A DNA stretch of 64,000 bases from NCBI GenBank assembly GCA_910589415.1, contig OU342635.1:41194929-41258928 (forward strand), read 5' to 3'. Below are positions 53,867-64,000 of the stretch, piece by piece (position 1 is the stretch's first letter; the number at the start of each line of letters is the position of its first letter). This DNA comes from Malachius bipustulatus. Taxonomy: Eukaryota > Arthropoda > Insecta > Coleoptera > Melyridae. Under the pieces are notes generated by a model. That model was not told the DNA's origin. It made no database searches and saw only the letters and a list, made by a program, of their open reading frames with translations. The position numbers and the translations under genes are program-made.

Positions 53867-54520
53867 AATGAAATGTTACGTTTCTCTTATTGAAAGAGTA
53901 TTCGGACAATTATTATTAGGAACTTTCGCTTTACTTGTAAAGGTTTACTTGAGTTTAGCTGCGTTGTTTTCCCGGTTTTTCGTTTTATTGATTTGTCCGA
54001 TCGGATCGGCTATATCAACAAGCGGATAACTGTTGAATTACAATTTACAAAACAATCACTCAGCTGATATCTGTCAATAAAAATTCGTATCTGTCATATG
54101 TCTTAACACCGTCAGCTCTAAAAGTCAGCGTATGGCACTGATGGCAACGTTCAGTAGCACGGTGCACCTAACTCGATATGCTATTGCGCATGTATTACGT
54201 ATGACGTCACACTCGAGAGGCTGTGACTGTGAGGCTGTCACTGAATGTAATTCACATTCAAGTTTTATCGCATTCAAGTTTTCTTTCACATTCGCAAAAC
54301 CGACAGAATTCGTCGCCAATAGTAGCATAGTAAGTGTCGGTAATGCAGCTTCCCTAATGAAGATCACTGCATTCACTGGTCTGTCCAGCTAAAGTTCCTC
54401 ACTGATGGATGATGACAAAAGTGAAGCCTAATATGTTTCAAGTGGCGACCATTTTGTATGATGGCAAGATAGATACGCTGGAAAATCCGTTGTTCATAAC
54501 AACTGGAAGTTTTTTGCCCT

Positions 54521-54614
54521 TATCTGTAAATTTTCATCAGTGAATCAACTTGAGCAAATTAATAAAGCTTTAATAATTTATCAAAGTTGATTCACTGATA
54601 AAAATTTACAGATA
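54521..54614. repeat. 31-bp-arm hairpin
   Basis: TATCTGTAAATTTTCATCAG plus GTGAATCAACTT is mirrored almost exactly by AAGTTGATTCAC plus CTGATAAAAATTTACAGATA, around a loop of about 30 AT-rich bases. Confidence 0.8.
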
Positions 54615-54879
54615 GGACAAGAAGCTCATAATAAAAAAATATTTGTATACCTACCTAGCTAAATGGTAAAATTTCACAGGTAAATACTTATTGTAAATAA
54701 TTTACTATACGTAGGTAATTAGTTTTTCTGATTTACACTCTTATGTTTTACACACTTTTACTGGTAAAAATAAAAAAGTCAACATCACTGATCGGAAATA
54801 AAATAGGTAATAATAATTTTTATTTATTTATTAATCAGTTCAGAGGATACAAACATAAAAAAATCAACAGAATATACAG

Positions 54880-56540
54880 GGGGGTCACTTTCAACTGGCT
54901 CACCATTGGGATCTCCTAAACCATAAGAGATAGGTACAGAGCTGCTTAAATTAGATAAAAGTTGCCCGATTTTATGCTCATTCAGAACCTGAAAAAAAAT
55001 TCGTATAATTTCAGTCGTTGTTGAAATATCCTGAAAAAACTGAAAAATTGAAATTTCTTATTTTTATTTATTTATTTACACCACATAATATATGTTACAA
55101 TTTACATAATATTCATTCTTAACATTTTACCAAAGATCGCAGAGAACAATTATTATTATCAAACAGCAGCCTTCTTTTGTTTACCCAGCAAGGAAGAACA
55201 CTATGTTCCCGTACGCTGGTGTGGTTCAAAATTACAAAAAAATAAAAACAAAAATTATTTTACCCATATCTTTTTTATTATTGGAAATGGAAATTAATTA
55301 ATTATTTTTTGTAGACTTACATAAAGTCTATTTTTTATTTAGATGGACTTGTCAAACAGCTGTCAAGTTGGTACCCTGTGCAATCTTTAAACAGTAATTT
55401 TCATATTGTCGGATGGTAGCCTGTTTTCTTGACCTTGGCAAAAAATTTACGTTGTGACTAAAGTAACGGCAACATTCCCCGATTCGGGTATAGGCTATGA
55501 CGTCACCTGCAAAACATGTTTCCTTGTTGTAAGTTCCACTGTTATAAAACGCAAATTAAAAACTTCAAATTACTTTATTTTCTCTGAAAATGGTCCTTTT
55601 TTAGTAGTTATTCGTTTTTTGAGGACAAATTTAACTGTTGCTTGGATTGACTATATCCAATGACGTTTTGCGAAAACTAGGTCTACTCCCTGAGTCGGCA
55701 CTCTAGTCACAGCGAAACGCGAAGGAACTGAAAAGTTGAAGTTGTCAAATTAACAAACCAAATTATCAAATTCAAAATTATTAAAATGCTCAGGCAGGTA
55801 AATTTATTTCAAAAGAAAGAAAAGAAGGAATCATAATGCTATAAAACAATAGCGATTGAAAGATGTTTCTCCAGATTAAGCAAAAATACTGTTTAATCAG
55901 ATTCCTTGAAAAATTCTTAAAAAATGGTTAAATAATGTAAGTACCTCTTCTATTTATCAATAATAGATTTTCTTCTATTTTCAACATTTTTACATAAAAC
56001 TAAGAAGGAATCGGTCTAATCATACTATTTATAAGAGTAAATAGCTAAGGTACTTACACCTACAAGTCTCTAAAATTTTCCAATTTACCTCTAAAAATTG
56101 AGTTTATAGTTTTTTTTTGGATTGAAATTTTGAAATAAAATGACATTTCAACTAATGGACATAACCTAAATTAATTTAGTAACTATTCCAGTGACTATTT
56201 TAGTAACAACTATCACCATAACCAACCTAATCAGTCTTGTTGCCAATCGTTCCCCTAGAATTTTGACTTGGTGGAATCCATCTAAATAAAAAATAAAGTA
56301 TAAGTCGTCAAAAGCTATCCGTTTGACATTACAAAATTTTCAAAGTCAGCTAGATCCCAAGTTTTCATAGCCAACTTTTGTTTTTCTTATGACCGCCATA
56401 TTGTTTTTCTATGTCATTCGGTATGAAAAAAATAATAGAAACAAAAAAGTAGTAAACTTCAAAAAAGAAATTTAATTTTTTTTTTTCGAAGAAAAACAAA
56501 AAAAATCGCTGAAATACGTCAATATGAAGTCATTAAATGT
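54880..56540. mobile_element. Interrupted copy of the 38839-39873 foldback family
   Basis: Shares GAAATATCCTGAAAAAACTG, GAAATTAATTAATTATTTTT and GTCGTCAAAAGCTATCCGTT with the 39-kb element. It is broken by a 200-bp insertion (about 55061-55260, TATTTATTTATTTA at one end) and by the TIR element at 55327-56299. Confidence 0.7.
55327..56299. mobile_element. Nested TIR element of about 970 bp
   Basis: CTATTTTTTATTTAGATGGA at the left is mirrored by TCCATCTAAATAAAAAATA at the right. Removing it rejoins ACTTACATAA and GTCGTCAAAAG of the host foldback sequence. A TA duplication is possible. There is no recognisable transposase; a 69-codon ORF at 55454-55663 shows no motif. Confidence 0.7.
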
Positions 56541-56814
56541 GAAAATTAACTGCTGATAGAAACTCATGAACTATGAACGTAGCCAGCCACCAGCCACCAG
56601 CAGGCAGGGTTTGATTTGAAATATAGCTGAATGCTGAAAGCCAAAACCAGAAAACCTAAAGAAGAAGAAGAAGCAACTTAACCTCAAAATTTTGATTTTG
56701 CAGAAGTTTTTTTTCTGTTGTTTTGATTTTGAATGTTTTGATATTATTATACCATTATTATAATTTGAGATTTAAAAAATGTAAATTGTCAATAATTCAG
56801 GAATATTATGCAAT

Positions 56815-59800
56815 ATGCATTTTTATGTCAGGCTCACTGTTATACTAGGATTCGTCATCGGATTACTCATTGATTATTTATTGCGCCCCCATAAAAGCAG
56901 CACAAACGACAGAGACCTAACAAATCCTTTTAAATACCCAAAATATGAAAAATTCTTAAATACAACCTGTCTAACACGTTCAGTGGTGCCTTTGGATATC
57001 CTGCGCTATGGAACCAACCGATACAAAACCGAAGCCGATTATTTATTCGAGACGGTTAATTTGCACTGTTTGATCCTCGTTAAAAACCAAAACAATTTCG
57101 AAGCAGCTACACACACATGGTCTAAGCACTGCAATAAAGTACAAAAAGTCACCCTGCCTTCCAACACGAAAATCATGCCCAAGATTGGTACGAGTGCGAA
57201 CAAAAGAGAAACTTCATGGACGTCACTTTGTAAATCACTCATGCAAATTTCACCAGACGCGGACTGGATCGTTATCGCTAATGATTACGTTTTTGTCATC
57301 ACCGAAAACTTGCGGTATTTCTTAGCGGGCCTAAACCCGACCGATCGGCACTACTTTGGCCACCCGGTTGCTTTTTGGGGGACCGTTTACAATCTGGGAC
57401 AAGCGGGGTATGTTCTCAGCAGAGGTGCTTTGGAAGCTTTGAAGGAAAAAGTTAATCAAACTGCTTCCTGTGTGAACACCTTATCATATAATAATAAAGA
57501 AGATTATTACCTAGGTGAATGCTTGTGTATGATATAGTTGTTGTTGGTATTATGCTAATTTTGGATTATTATAATTTTACAGGAAAATATCTTGCATCAG
57601 TGAATATAACACCGATTGATACAAGAGATGACAGAGGGTTTTCTACTTTCAATCCATTTAATTGGTACCATATGTTCTCGTTTGATGATGATCGTTACAA
57701 GTCGAGCCTGCATCCCATTATATGCTGCAGCAGATTTTCTATAACTTTCCAGGTATGATGTTTGTACATTTCGAACTGAATACTGTTCATCCACCCTGTC
57801 CCCATGCAGGGTGATCCAGATTTTTACCTAAAAGTGTTCCTCAAATAATTTCAGGTAGAAAATTTACAGTAAATAATGAAGTTTTTTTCTTACGCGATTA
57901 AGAATTTTGATTTTTCTGTTAGTTTAACACCTTAAGCACGGCTATACAAAGGGAAAAATCACTCTTTCAGCGCTCTATTGCGTTATTTACGTCAATTTTA
58001 ATCAATAATCCAGGAAACCCTTAGGAATTTAGGAATATTTGAAATTTCACAAATTTCATTGTTTCTGTTCTTAAATAACGCGTATATCCCTTGATAAAGG
58101 AAATTCTGGACAAATAAACCTCACATTCTAGCACTGTGCGAAACAAAAGTCCAAGCGTCGTCAAGCACAGTTAATTATCTTTATCCAGGATATGACTTTC
58201 ATTCCCGATTTAGACGTAACTTCGGAATTGGCATTTTTGTCAGAAGTGACCTCTCCTGCCAACGTGAGGAAGACTTTGAGCCCAATGACTTTGACGTCAT
58301 GTGGCTTAGGATAACAGACCGACAAACAACGAGATTTATCTGTTGTTTATACCGACCACCCAGCGATACACAGTATAGGACACTTTTTTTGTCCCTCACA
58401 AAAACTGTTGAATTCATACAGATAAACTACCCCAAAGCTGAGATATCCATCTTGGGTGATTTTAATGTACATAACATCAACTGGTTGAAATACTCAAACC
58501 TCACTGATGAAGAAGGCCGTGAAGCGGAATCGTTTGCGATCAGCTGTGGTTTTACCCAGCTCGTTGATGAACCAACACGCATTCCCGATCGCGAGGGAGA
58601 ATTCGCTAGCCTGATGGATCTGTTTTTGACCACGAACCCTCAAATGTATACGATCACAGTGAAAGCCCCACTAGGTTCCTCAGACCATAAACTAGTCTCA
58701 ACATCTTGTGTCCTGCCAATTACTAGTGTTAAAGAAGCAAGTAAACCTCGTGTAGTCTGGCACTATAGATCTGCTAAATGGGAAGAACTCAGGGAATATT
58801 ATCGAGATTTTCCATGGAGGAGTGTTTGTTTCGGCTCTGATGATCCATCTGTTTGTGCTAGGAAAGTTGCTCAAGTCATCCTAACAGGCATGGAAGCCTA
58901 CATTCCCTTTTCAAAAAAACAGCCCTCAAACAGCAAACCTTGGTTCAACAAAAGATGCAAGGAAGCTGTCGCCTCCAAACAACTGGCTTTTCGCCAATGG
59001 CGAGAGAGCCTCGACGGCATAAACCACCACAATTTCATCCTTGCTCGAAACAGATGCAAAGAAATAATAGATCAAACCAAGGAAACTCACAACCAAAGAA
59101 TTAGGAACAAACTTCTTTCCTGCCCTAACGGTTCAAAATCTTTTTGGTCTGTAACTAAGGCAGTCAGCCAGAACTTCACCAGATCCACGATTCCACCACT
59201 TACACGGACAGATGGGACTATCGCATGCACGGCTACTGAGAAGGCGAACTTGTTGGCGGGAGTCTTTTCTTCATACTCTTCCGTCGACTTTCATGGAGAA
59301 CTCCACCAATAATCCCTTCAGTGGAGCCCAAAATGTCAGACATTGTTTTCCGACAGCGTGTCATAAAGAGTATTATGTTCGCCTTAGACCCAAACAAAGC
59401 TTCTGGGCCCGATGACGTACCTGTTATCGTACTAAAAAAATGCGCCACTGAGCTGTCATCTGTTTTCTGCCGACTTTTCAACTTGTCGTATAAAAAAGGA
59501 ATATTTCCTTCTTGCTGGAAATGTGCACGGATCCAACCTATTCCCAAGAAAGGCAAAAAGACTATACCAAGTAACTATCGACCAGTGGCACTGCTTTCAG
59601 TAATATCCAAGATTATGGAGAAAGCTATTAACCAACATCTTTTAAAATACTTGGAAGGAGCTAATATAATCAGCGACCGCCAATACGGATTCCGCAAACA
59701 GAGGTCAACTGGTGACCTCCTCACTTACGTCACTGAGCGGTGGAACAGCGCAATCGAGCACCATGGGGAGTCTCGAGGGGTTGCGCTTGATATTTCTAGA

Positions 59801-62118
59801 GCTTTCGACCGTGTTTGGCATGATGGACTATTGGCAAAACTGCAGGCCTATGGCATGCCCGAGAAATTCTGCTTGTGGCTTGCGAGTTATCTCGAAGGTC
59901 GTTCATTGCAGGTGGCAGTCGATGGAGTTCTTTCTGAGACCTTTTCCATCAATGCCGGTGTGCCTCAGGGATCCATCTTATCTCCGACTCTCTTTCTAAT
60001 ATTTATAAATGACTTGCTGGAAACAACAAGAAATCCAATATACAGTTTTGCCGACGACAGTACCCTCATATCTTCTTATACGTTAGATGCGCGAACATCT
60101 GCCATCGACGCACAGACTCGCAGGGAGCAAGAAGTTGCCATACTTAACAATGACTTGCAAGACATTCTAACTTGGGGCGATAGAAACCAAGTCCAATTTA
60201 ATGCTGGAAAAACCCAAGCAGCCATCTTCTCCAAAAAGACCAACGTTTTGGAGCCAGATATGATGATGGCGGGACACTCTCTTACCCCAGCGCCATCTTT
60301 TCGTTTACTTGGTGTGAGCCTTGGAGCGAACATGTCTTGGCATGATCATGTTGCAGGTCTGGCGAAGAGTGCTTCTCAAAAACTTGGAACACTCTTCCGC
60401 ACGAAGAAATTTTATACACCACAACAGCTTCTCCTCTTATACAAGGCTCAAATCCGACCATCCTTGGAGTACTGCTCACATATTTGGAGCTCAGCTCCTA
60501 AACATACGCTGAGACTACTCGACTCTATTCAGAAAAGAGCCATCCGCTTGATTGGGGACCCAGATTTGACAAAGAATTTAGACACTCTCGAACATCGAAG
60601 AAGAGTAGCTGACCTGAGTCTGTTCTACAGATATTTTAATGGAAAGTGTTCAAAAGACGTGGCTCGCTTGATCCCACCAAGATCAAGACCGGGCAGAAAT
60701 ACACGCCGAGCCGCAGACGCTCATCCGTATCAGGTTCAGCTCGTTACACCTCGTACCACCCTATTTCAGACTTCTTTTATGTATAGAACCGCATCACTTT
60801 GGAATAGCATTCCAAAGGGCGTGTTTCCCGAAGTATACAACCTACAGAGATTCAAGGCCAACGTGAATCGATATCTCCGCTCATGCACCGCTCCCAGAGC
60901 GTCATAGGGATTTCCCTGCAGTGCATGTGCATTTTCAATAAAAAAAAATAAAAAAAAATAAAAACCTGTATGTTCCAGAGGATTTTTCAGCTCTTAGTGA
61001 GTTTTTCAGTAATAGCTCAACGGTTTCTATTGGGATATTATATCAGAGACTTTCAGAAAAAAAACTATTTACCACAAAAATATTTTGGAACTCTTAGTCA
61101 TGTATTAAAACTAATTCAGCGGCCCAAATAAATGTTTGAATTGGTTTTCCAATAAATAAACAATATAATAAGATTATTTCTTACGATTCATGTTAGTTTA
61201 AATAAGTAAAAAGGCAGCTGTGACGTAAGTGCAAAAATTATTTGGGAGATTTTGGAAGACCGTAAAATTGTTTTTTTTTAAGCTCCTAATTGGAATTTTT
61301 GATTCCTCAAGATCTCCAAAATTCGGTGCTCCAAAGAAAGATACCTAAGAGATTTATTTTCTCTAGAGCTATAGTAACAATGGAACAATATTCAGCTGTT
61401 ACACAGGCTCTTGCTTGACTGTAATACTTGATGCAATAATTCTAAGATGTACTTCCTGCTAATTCCTAAGTTGCATGAAGTTCAGATTCTTTGATTCTTT
61501 TCTTCAAAAGGAAGAAACATTTTTCTTGAATCTATTTGTATTCTTATGAAAGGAATTAATGACCGGATTAGTCCCTTTAAATAGAAACGCCCTGTGTGTT
61601 TGTATGTATACCTAATAATTTCCTACTTGTACTAATAATAATAATTTTTTATCTTGGTTTCTTTTTCCATAGCTTACTAATTCTTGAAGTTAACTCTTAT
61701 TAACTAACATGGGATGGGACTCTATCTTCTAACGAGGGTATGCTAGATTCGTTACAGTTTATTTAAATTAAGATTTGTGCTTATAATTTCACGCATTTTA
61801 GAGTACGGATGCTGATAAAATGTACACGTATTATTACATTTTGTACAATCTCCATGTCTTTTATGGTGGTAACCTTGGAAATAGACCTGCAAAATCTACC
61901 ATAGAAGAGGATGAGGTACCTATTTGATTTTGTTTGAAAATTTTAAAGAGACTCGATTAATTTATTTCATTTCATTGTAGATTTGGAAGAAATTTTTAAA
62001 CGAACGCGATTTACCATTGAACATGTCCGCTGAGCAGTACTATCAATTGTGGGTCGAACTCGTCGATGATCCTAAGATCTTGTCTAAGAAGATAAGTGAA
62101 GATAATTTCGGAAATTAG
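56815..62118 (+). CDS. C1GALT1C1: Core-1 beta-1,3-galactosyltransferase family protein, C1GALT1-specific chaperone (COSMC)-like, four exons, 373 aa
   Basis: The family makes core-1 O-glycans in the Golgi (C1GALT1) or chaperones that enzyme in the ER (C1GALT1C1). Exons are 56815-57514, 57583-57752, 61802-61915 and 61981-62118 (phases 1, 0, 0; 1122 nt). Residues 7-23 form a signal anchor of a type II membrane protein. SPDADWIVIANDYVFVITEN stands where active enzymes have the acidic metal-binding DDD/DXD. Only one Asp remains, which favours the chaperone or an inactive paralogue. HYFGHPV..WGTVYNLGQAGYVLSRGALEAL and HPIICCSRFSITFQ match the family's conserved Gly-rich and Cys-Cys motifs. The last two exons match the STDADKMYTYYYILYNL region and a tail. 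AATAAA at 62158 is a likely poly(A) signal. Intron 2 contains a LINE. The frame is intact. Confidence 0.82.
58095..60964 (+). mobile_element. 5'-truncated CR1/Jockey-like LINE in intron 2 of the C1GALT1C1-like gene
   Basis: It starts inside the endonuclease domain (HILALCETKV near 58110), has the RT domain and ends with AATAAAAAAAAATAAAAAAA near 60937-60964. Orientation is the same as the host gene. No target duplication could be fixed at the 5' edge. Confidence 0.85.
58106..60907 (+). pseudogene. LINE ORF2 (endonuclease and reverse transcriptase) with one frameshift
   Basis: The first frame runs from the truncated 5' end to 59312 and contains endonuclease motifs: CETKV, FICCLYRPPS, ILGDFNVHNINW and LGSSDHKLVS. 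The second frame, about 59300-60907, has the RT: NKASGPDDVPVIVLKKC, ALDISRAFDRVWHDGLL, VPQGSILSPTLFLIFINDLL and SFADDSTLIS (catalytic Asp pair at 60053-60058). Its C-terminal RTASLWNSIPKGVFPEVYNL segment is typical of CR1/Jockey-like elements. There is no RNase H, unlike the 6-kb LINE. A single shift near 59300 separates the frames. Confidence 0.85.
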
Positions 62119-64000
62119 TTTTTAAATATTGAATGCTGTTTATAAATTTTGTTATAAAATAAAATTCGTTGAGAAAATCTAAAATGTGTGCTTGATTTCA
62201 GAAGAATCTTATCATGGGAAATGACAATTATTATTGAGGATATATTAGAACAATCACAAGCTGATAATTGTCGAAAATGCTCAAATATCTGACCATTCGT
62301 TTCCTTTTATGATAATGCGAAATGGTAACGCAAATTATATAACGAATTAATTCGATGATTAAAAATTATGGACAAATCTGTTCCTTCTACTTTTATAAGC
62401 CTTTTTGGGGATTTTTTCTTCTTTTTTACTTTATATCACGTGAAATAATTAATTTTTCTTTATCTTTCAAATAATATAATTATTTGATTGATGATTTCAT
62501 AATAATTTTATTGGTTATTTTGATCATTTAGGCTTAACTTGCAGTTGCTATAAAATTATAGAAAAATTAGTGAAATTTTAATTATTTTTATGTTATTTAA
62601 AACTATTGAAGGTTTCTTTTCAGAGAATTAAAAAAAAACTTCTTATAGTGATAAATTAGACAAAAAAGTTAAATTCAAACTTTTATGAGTGCAACCGGGG
62701 GCAACCTACAAAATAATCGATCATGGCAGTTTAATTAATGATACAGCAAAACCTTTTTGGATTTGGTTTGGTGTTATAGATCCAACAAGAACAGTAAAGT
62801 TCAAGATTTTCTGGTGCTACTGCAAAAATTTCAGAATTCAATTGAATCTAGGAAACCTTTTTGGGTTGGATCAGCCAAAGCGATATCGAGTATAAGTTAC
62901 AGTATTTTTTTCCTATTATTTGGGTTATGTTTTCTAAGTGGCGATACTTTTATCCTTAAAAAAATATTTTGATTTGATTTTAGTTATTACTTTTTCTAAA
63001 TGAAAATATTTTCGCTCTTTAGAAGATGGTCAAAATATATTGAAAGTTTCTGGAGATCCTCAGAGCACTAGATAATTTTAGCATGGAAAGTATTTTTTGG
63101 GTGCTGATTTGGTGTAGATTTTCTAAAGAGATTTTCCCAAAATCTCTTTGGGGTTTTTTCGTTTTTTTTTATGCATCGAAACTAACATTAGGATTAGTCC
63201 TCCTACCTACCAATAAGATCTATGACAAATAAGTGTATCGACCTAGAATTCTAATTATTTAGATTACTTTTTTAAGTATAATGTTCTGAAATGAAAACGA
63301 CTTTGGAAAAATGCATATAAATATTTTGAGGCATTTAATAGATTTTCAAAATTCTGTAAATTTGTTTTTTTGGCTTTGAAACTCCAGATCTATTTTTTTC
63401 TAAAGTGCTCTAAAATTATCATTCTGAAATTTTTACCAGCTTTCGAAAATATCTGAATAGTTTTTTTTAGCAAGGTGGGTTTGAAAAATATAAATGTTTT
63501 GAGAGATTTTTCTAATAAATACTCTTAAAGACTCTTTGGAAAAGCTTTTTGGCCTCCCAACTGAACTTGTACCTACATAGATTCTAATTCAAGCTCAAAA
63601 TGTGGCAACTTATAAAAAATATAATTTTTTCAGAGATTTCAAACATTGACAAAATGATGAGAAAAAAAAAACAGTTTTCAGAGGGGAACAAATTTCAGTT
63701 GAGGGTTTGCTTTGGCAGCTTATAAAGTGCGTAGATGCCATTTTGGGCTCATTTAATTTGCTCGTGCAAGTATGCATGCAGCAAAACTTATTGGGGGATG
63801 TATTTTTCTTACCGAAATAGTTTTAGTAACTTTAAAAAAAGGCAAAGAGATAAATAATGAAGGCATTTATTATGGGAGGCTTCGAATGGATTTTTCCAAA
63901 GGAAAAAGTAGGTAGATAACTAAGAAGAGAGCCCATTTTAGGTCAAATCATTTTTAGAAGAAGCGACAAACTTTATCATTTTATCAGTCTGAGTTTATTT
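62119..64000. other. AT-rich sequence downstream of the C1GALT1C1-like gene
   Basis: Beyond the AATAAA at 62158 I see no gene, repeat family or transposon. Open frames at 62689-62972 overlap in two frames and show no motif. Confidence 0.5.

Larger units (their letters stand above)
53867..56814. other. Divergent interval between the TPRG1L-like and C1GALT1C1-like genes
   Basis: Presumed promoter region for both genes. Apart from the repeats listed separately, 54125-54392 is open on both strands (83 and 86 codons) near the expected TPRG1L-like promoter. I cannot show that either frame is coding. Confidence 0.5.

Noticed and set aside
54125..54392. Overlapping 83- and 86-aa ORFs on both strands
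   Set aside because: One of the two frames must be a shadow and neither has a supporting motif.

Overview
The window is nuclear DNA from an insect. It is AT-rich, its genes are small-exon with GT-AG introns, and it carries insect chemoreceptor genes of the 7tm_6 family plus a dense load of insect-type transposons (LINEs, mariner, piggyBac, Ty3/Gypsy, 8-bp-TSD MITEs, foldback elements). Frequent TAGGTA/TACCTA runs recall aphids, mealybugs or moths, but I cannot fix the order from this sequence.

Layout. 1-1832 holds a broken Ty3/Gypsy gag-pol (minus), then a broken LINE (2220-3830). 4272-24794 is an inverted pair of odorant-receptor genes lying head to head: OR1 (minus, 13071 to 4272) and OR2 (plus, 16740 to 24794). 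Each has six coding exons with identical phases and encodes 392 residues. A nearly complete 5.3-kb LINE with a 13-bp target duplication sits in OR1 intron 1. An unclassified 3.7-kb insertion, carrying repeated hairpins, sits in OR2 intron 3. The region between the two genes holds a LINE relic split by an 8-bp-TSD element.

27242-40330 (minus) is the glycoprotein-hormone alpha-2 gene (GPA2, thyrostimulin alpha): an untranslated first exon, a signal-peptide exon, and then two alternative, equally long, in-phase terminal exons that each encode a complete cystine-knot domain. Its 10-kb intron holds several foldback elements and a mariner relic. A P-like MITE with a THAP-like remnant lies just upstream.

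43946-53866 (minus) is a five-exon TPRG1L-like gene (hSac2-type domain, 325 aa). A decayed piggyBac lies in its last intron inside an LTR-like sequence. 56815-62118 (plus) is a four-exon beta-1,3-galactosyltransferase-family gene (373 aa), most like the C1GALT1-specific chaperone because the acidic catalytic motif is missing. Its second intron holds a 5'-truncated CR1/Jockey-like LINE.

The genes do not form one pathway: two are sensory receptors, one a neurohormone subunit, one a vesicle or phosphoinositide-type protein and one a Golgi/ER glycosylation factor. The strongest observations are the duplicated GPA2 knot exon, the conserved-loop/changed-stem hairpins in the OR2 insertion, and the nested transposons whose target duplications can be read directly.
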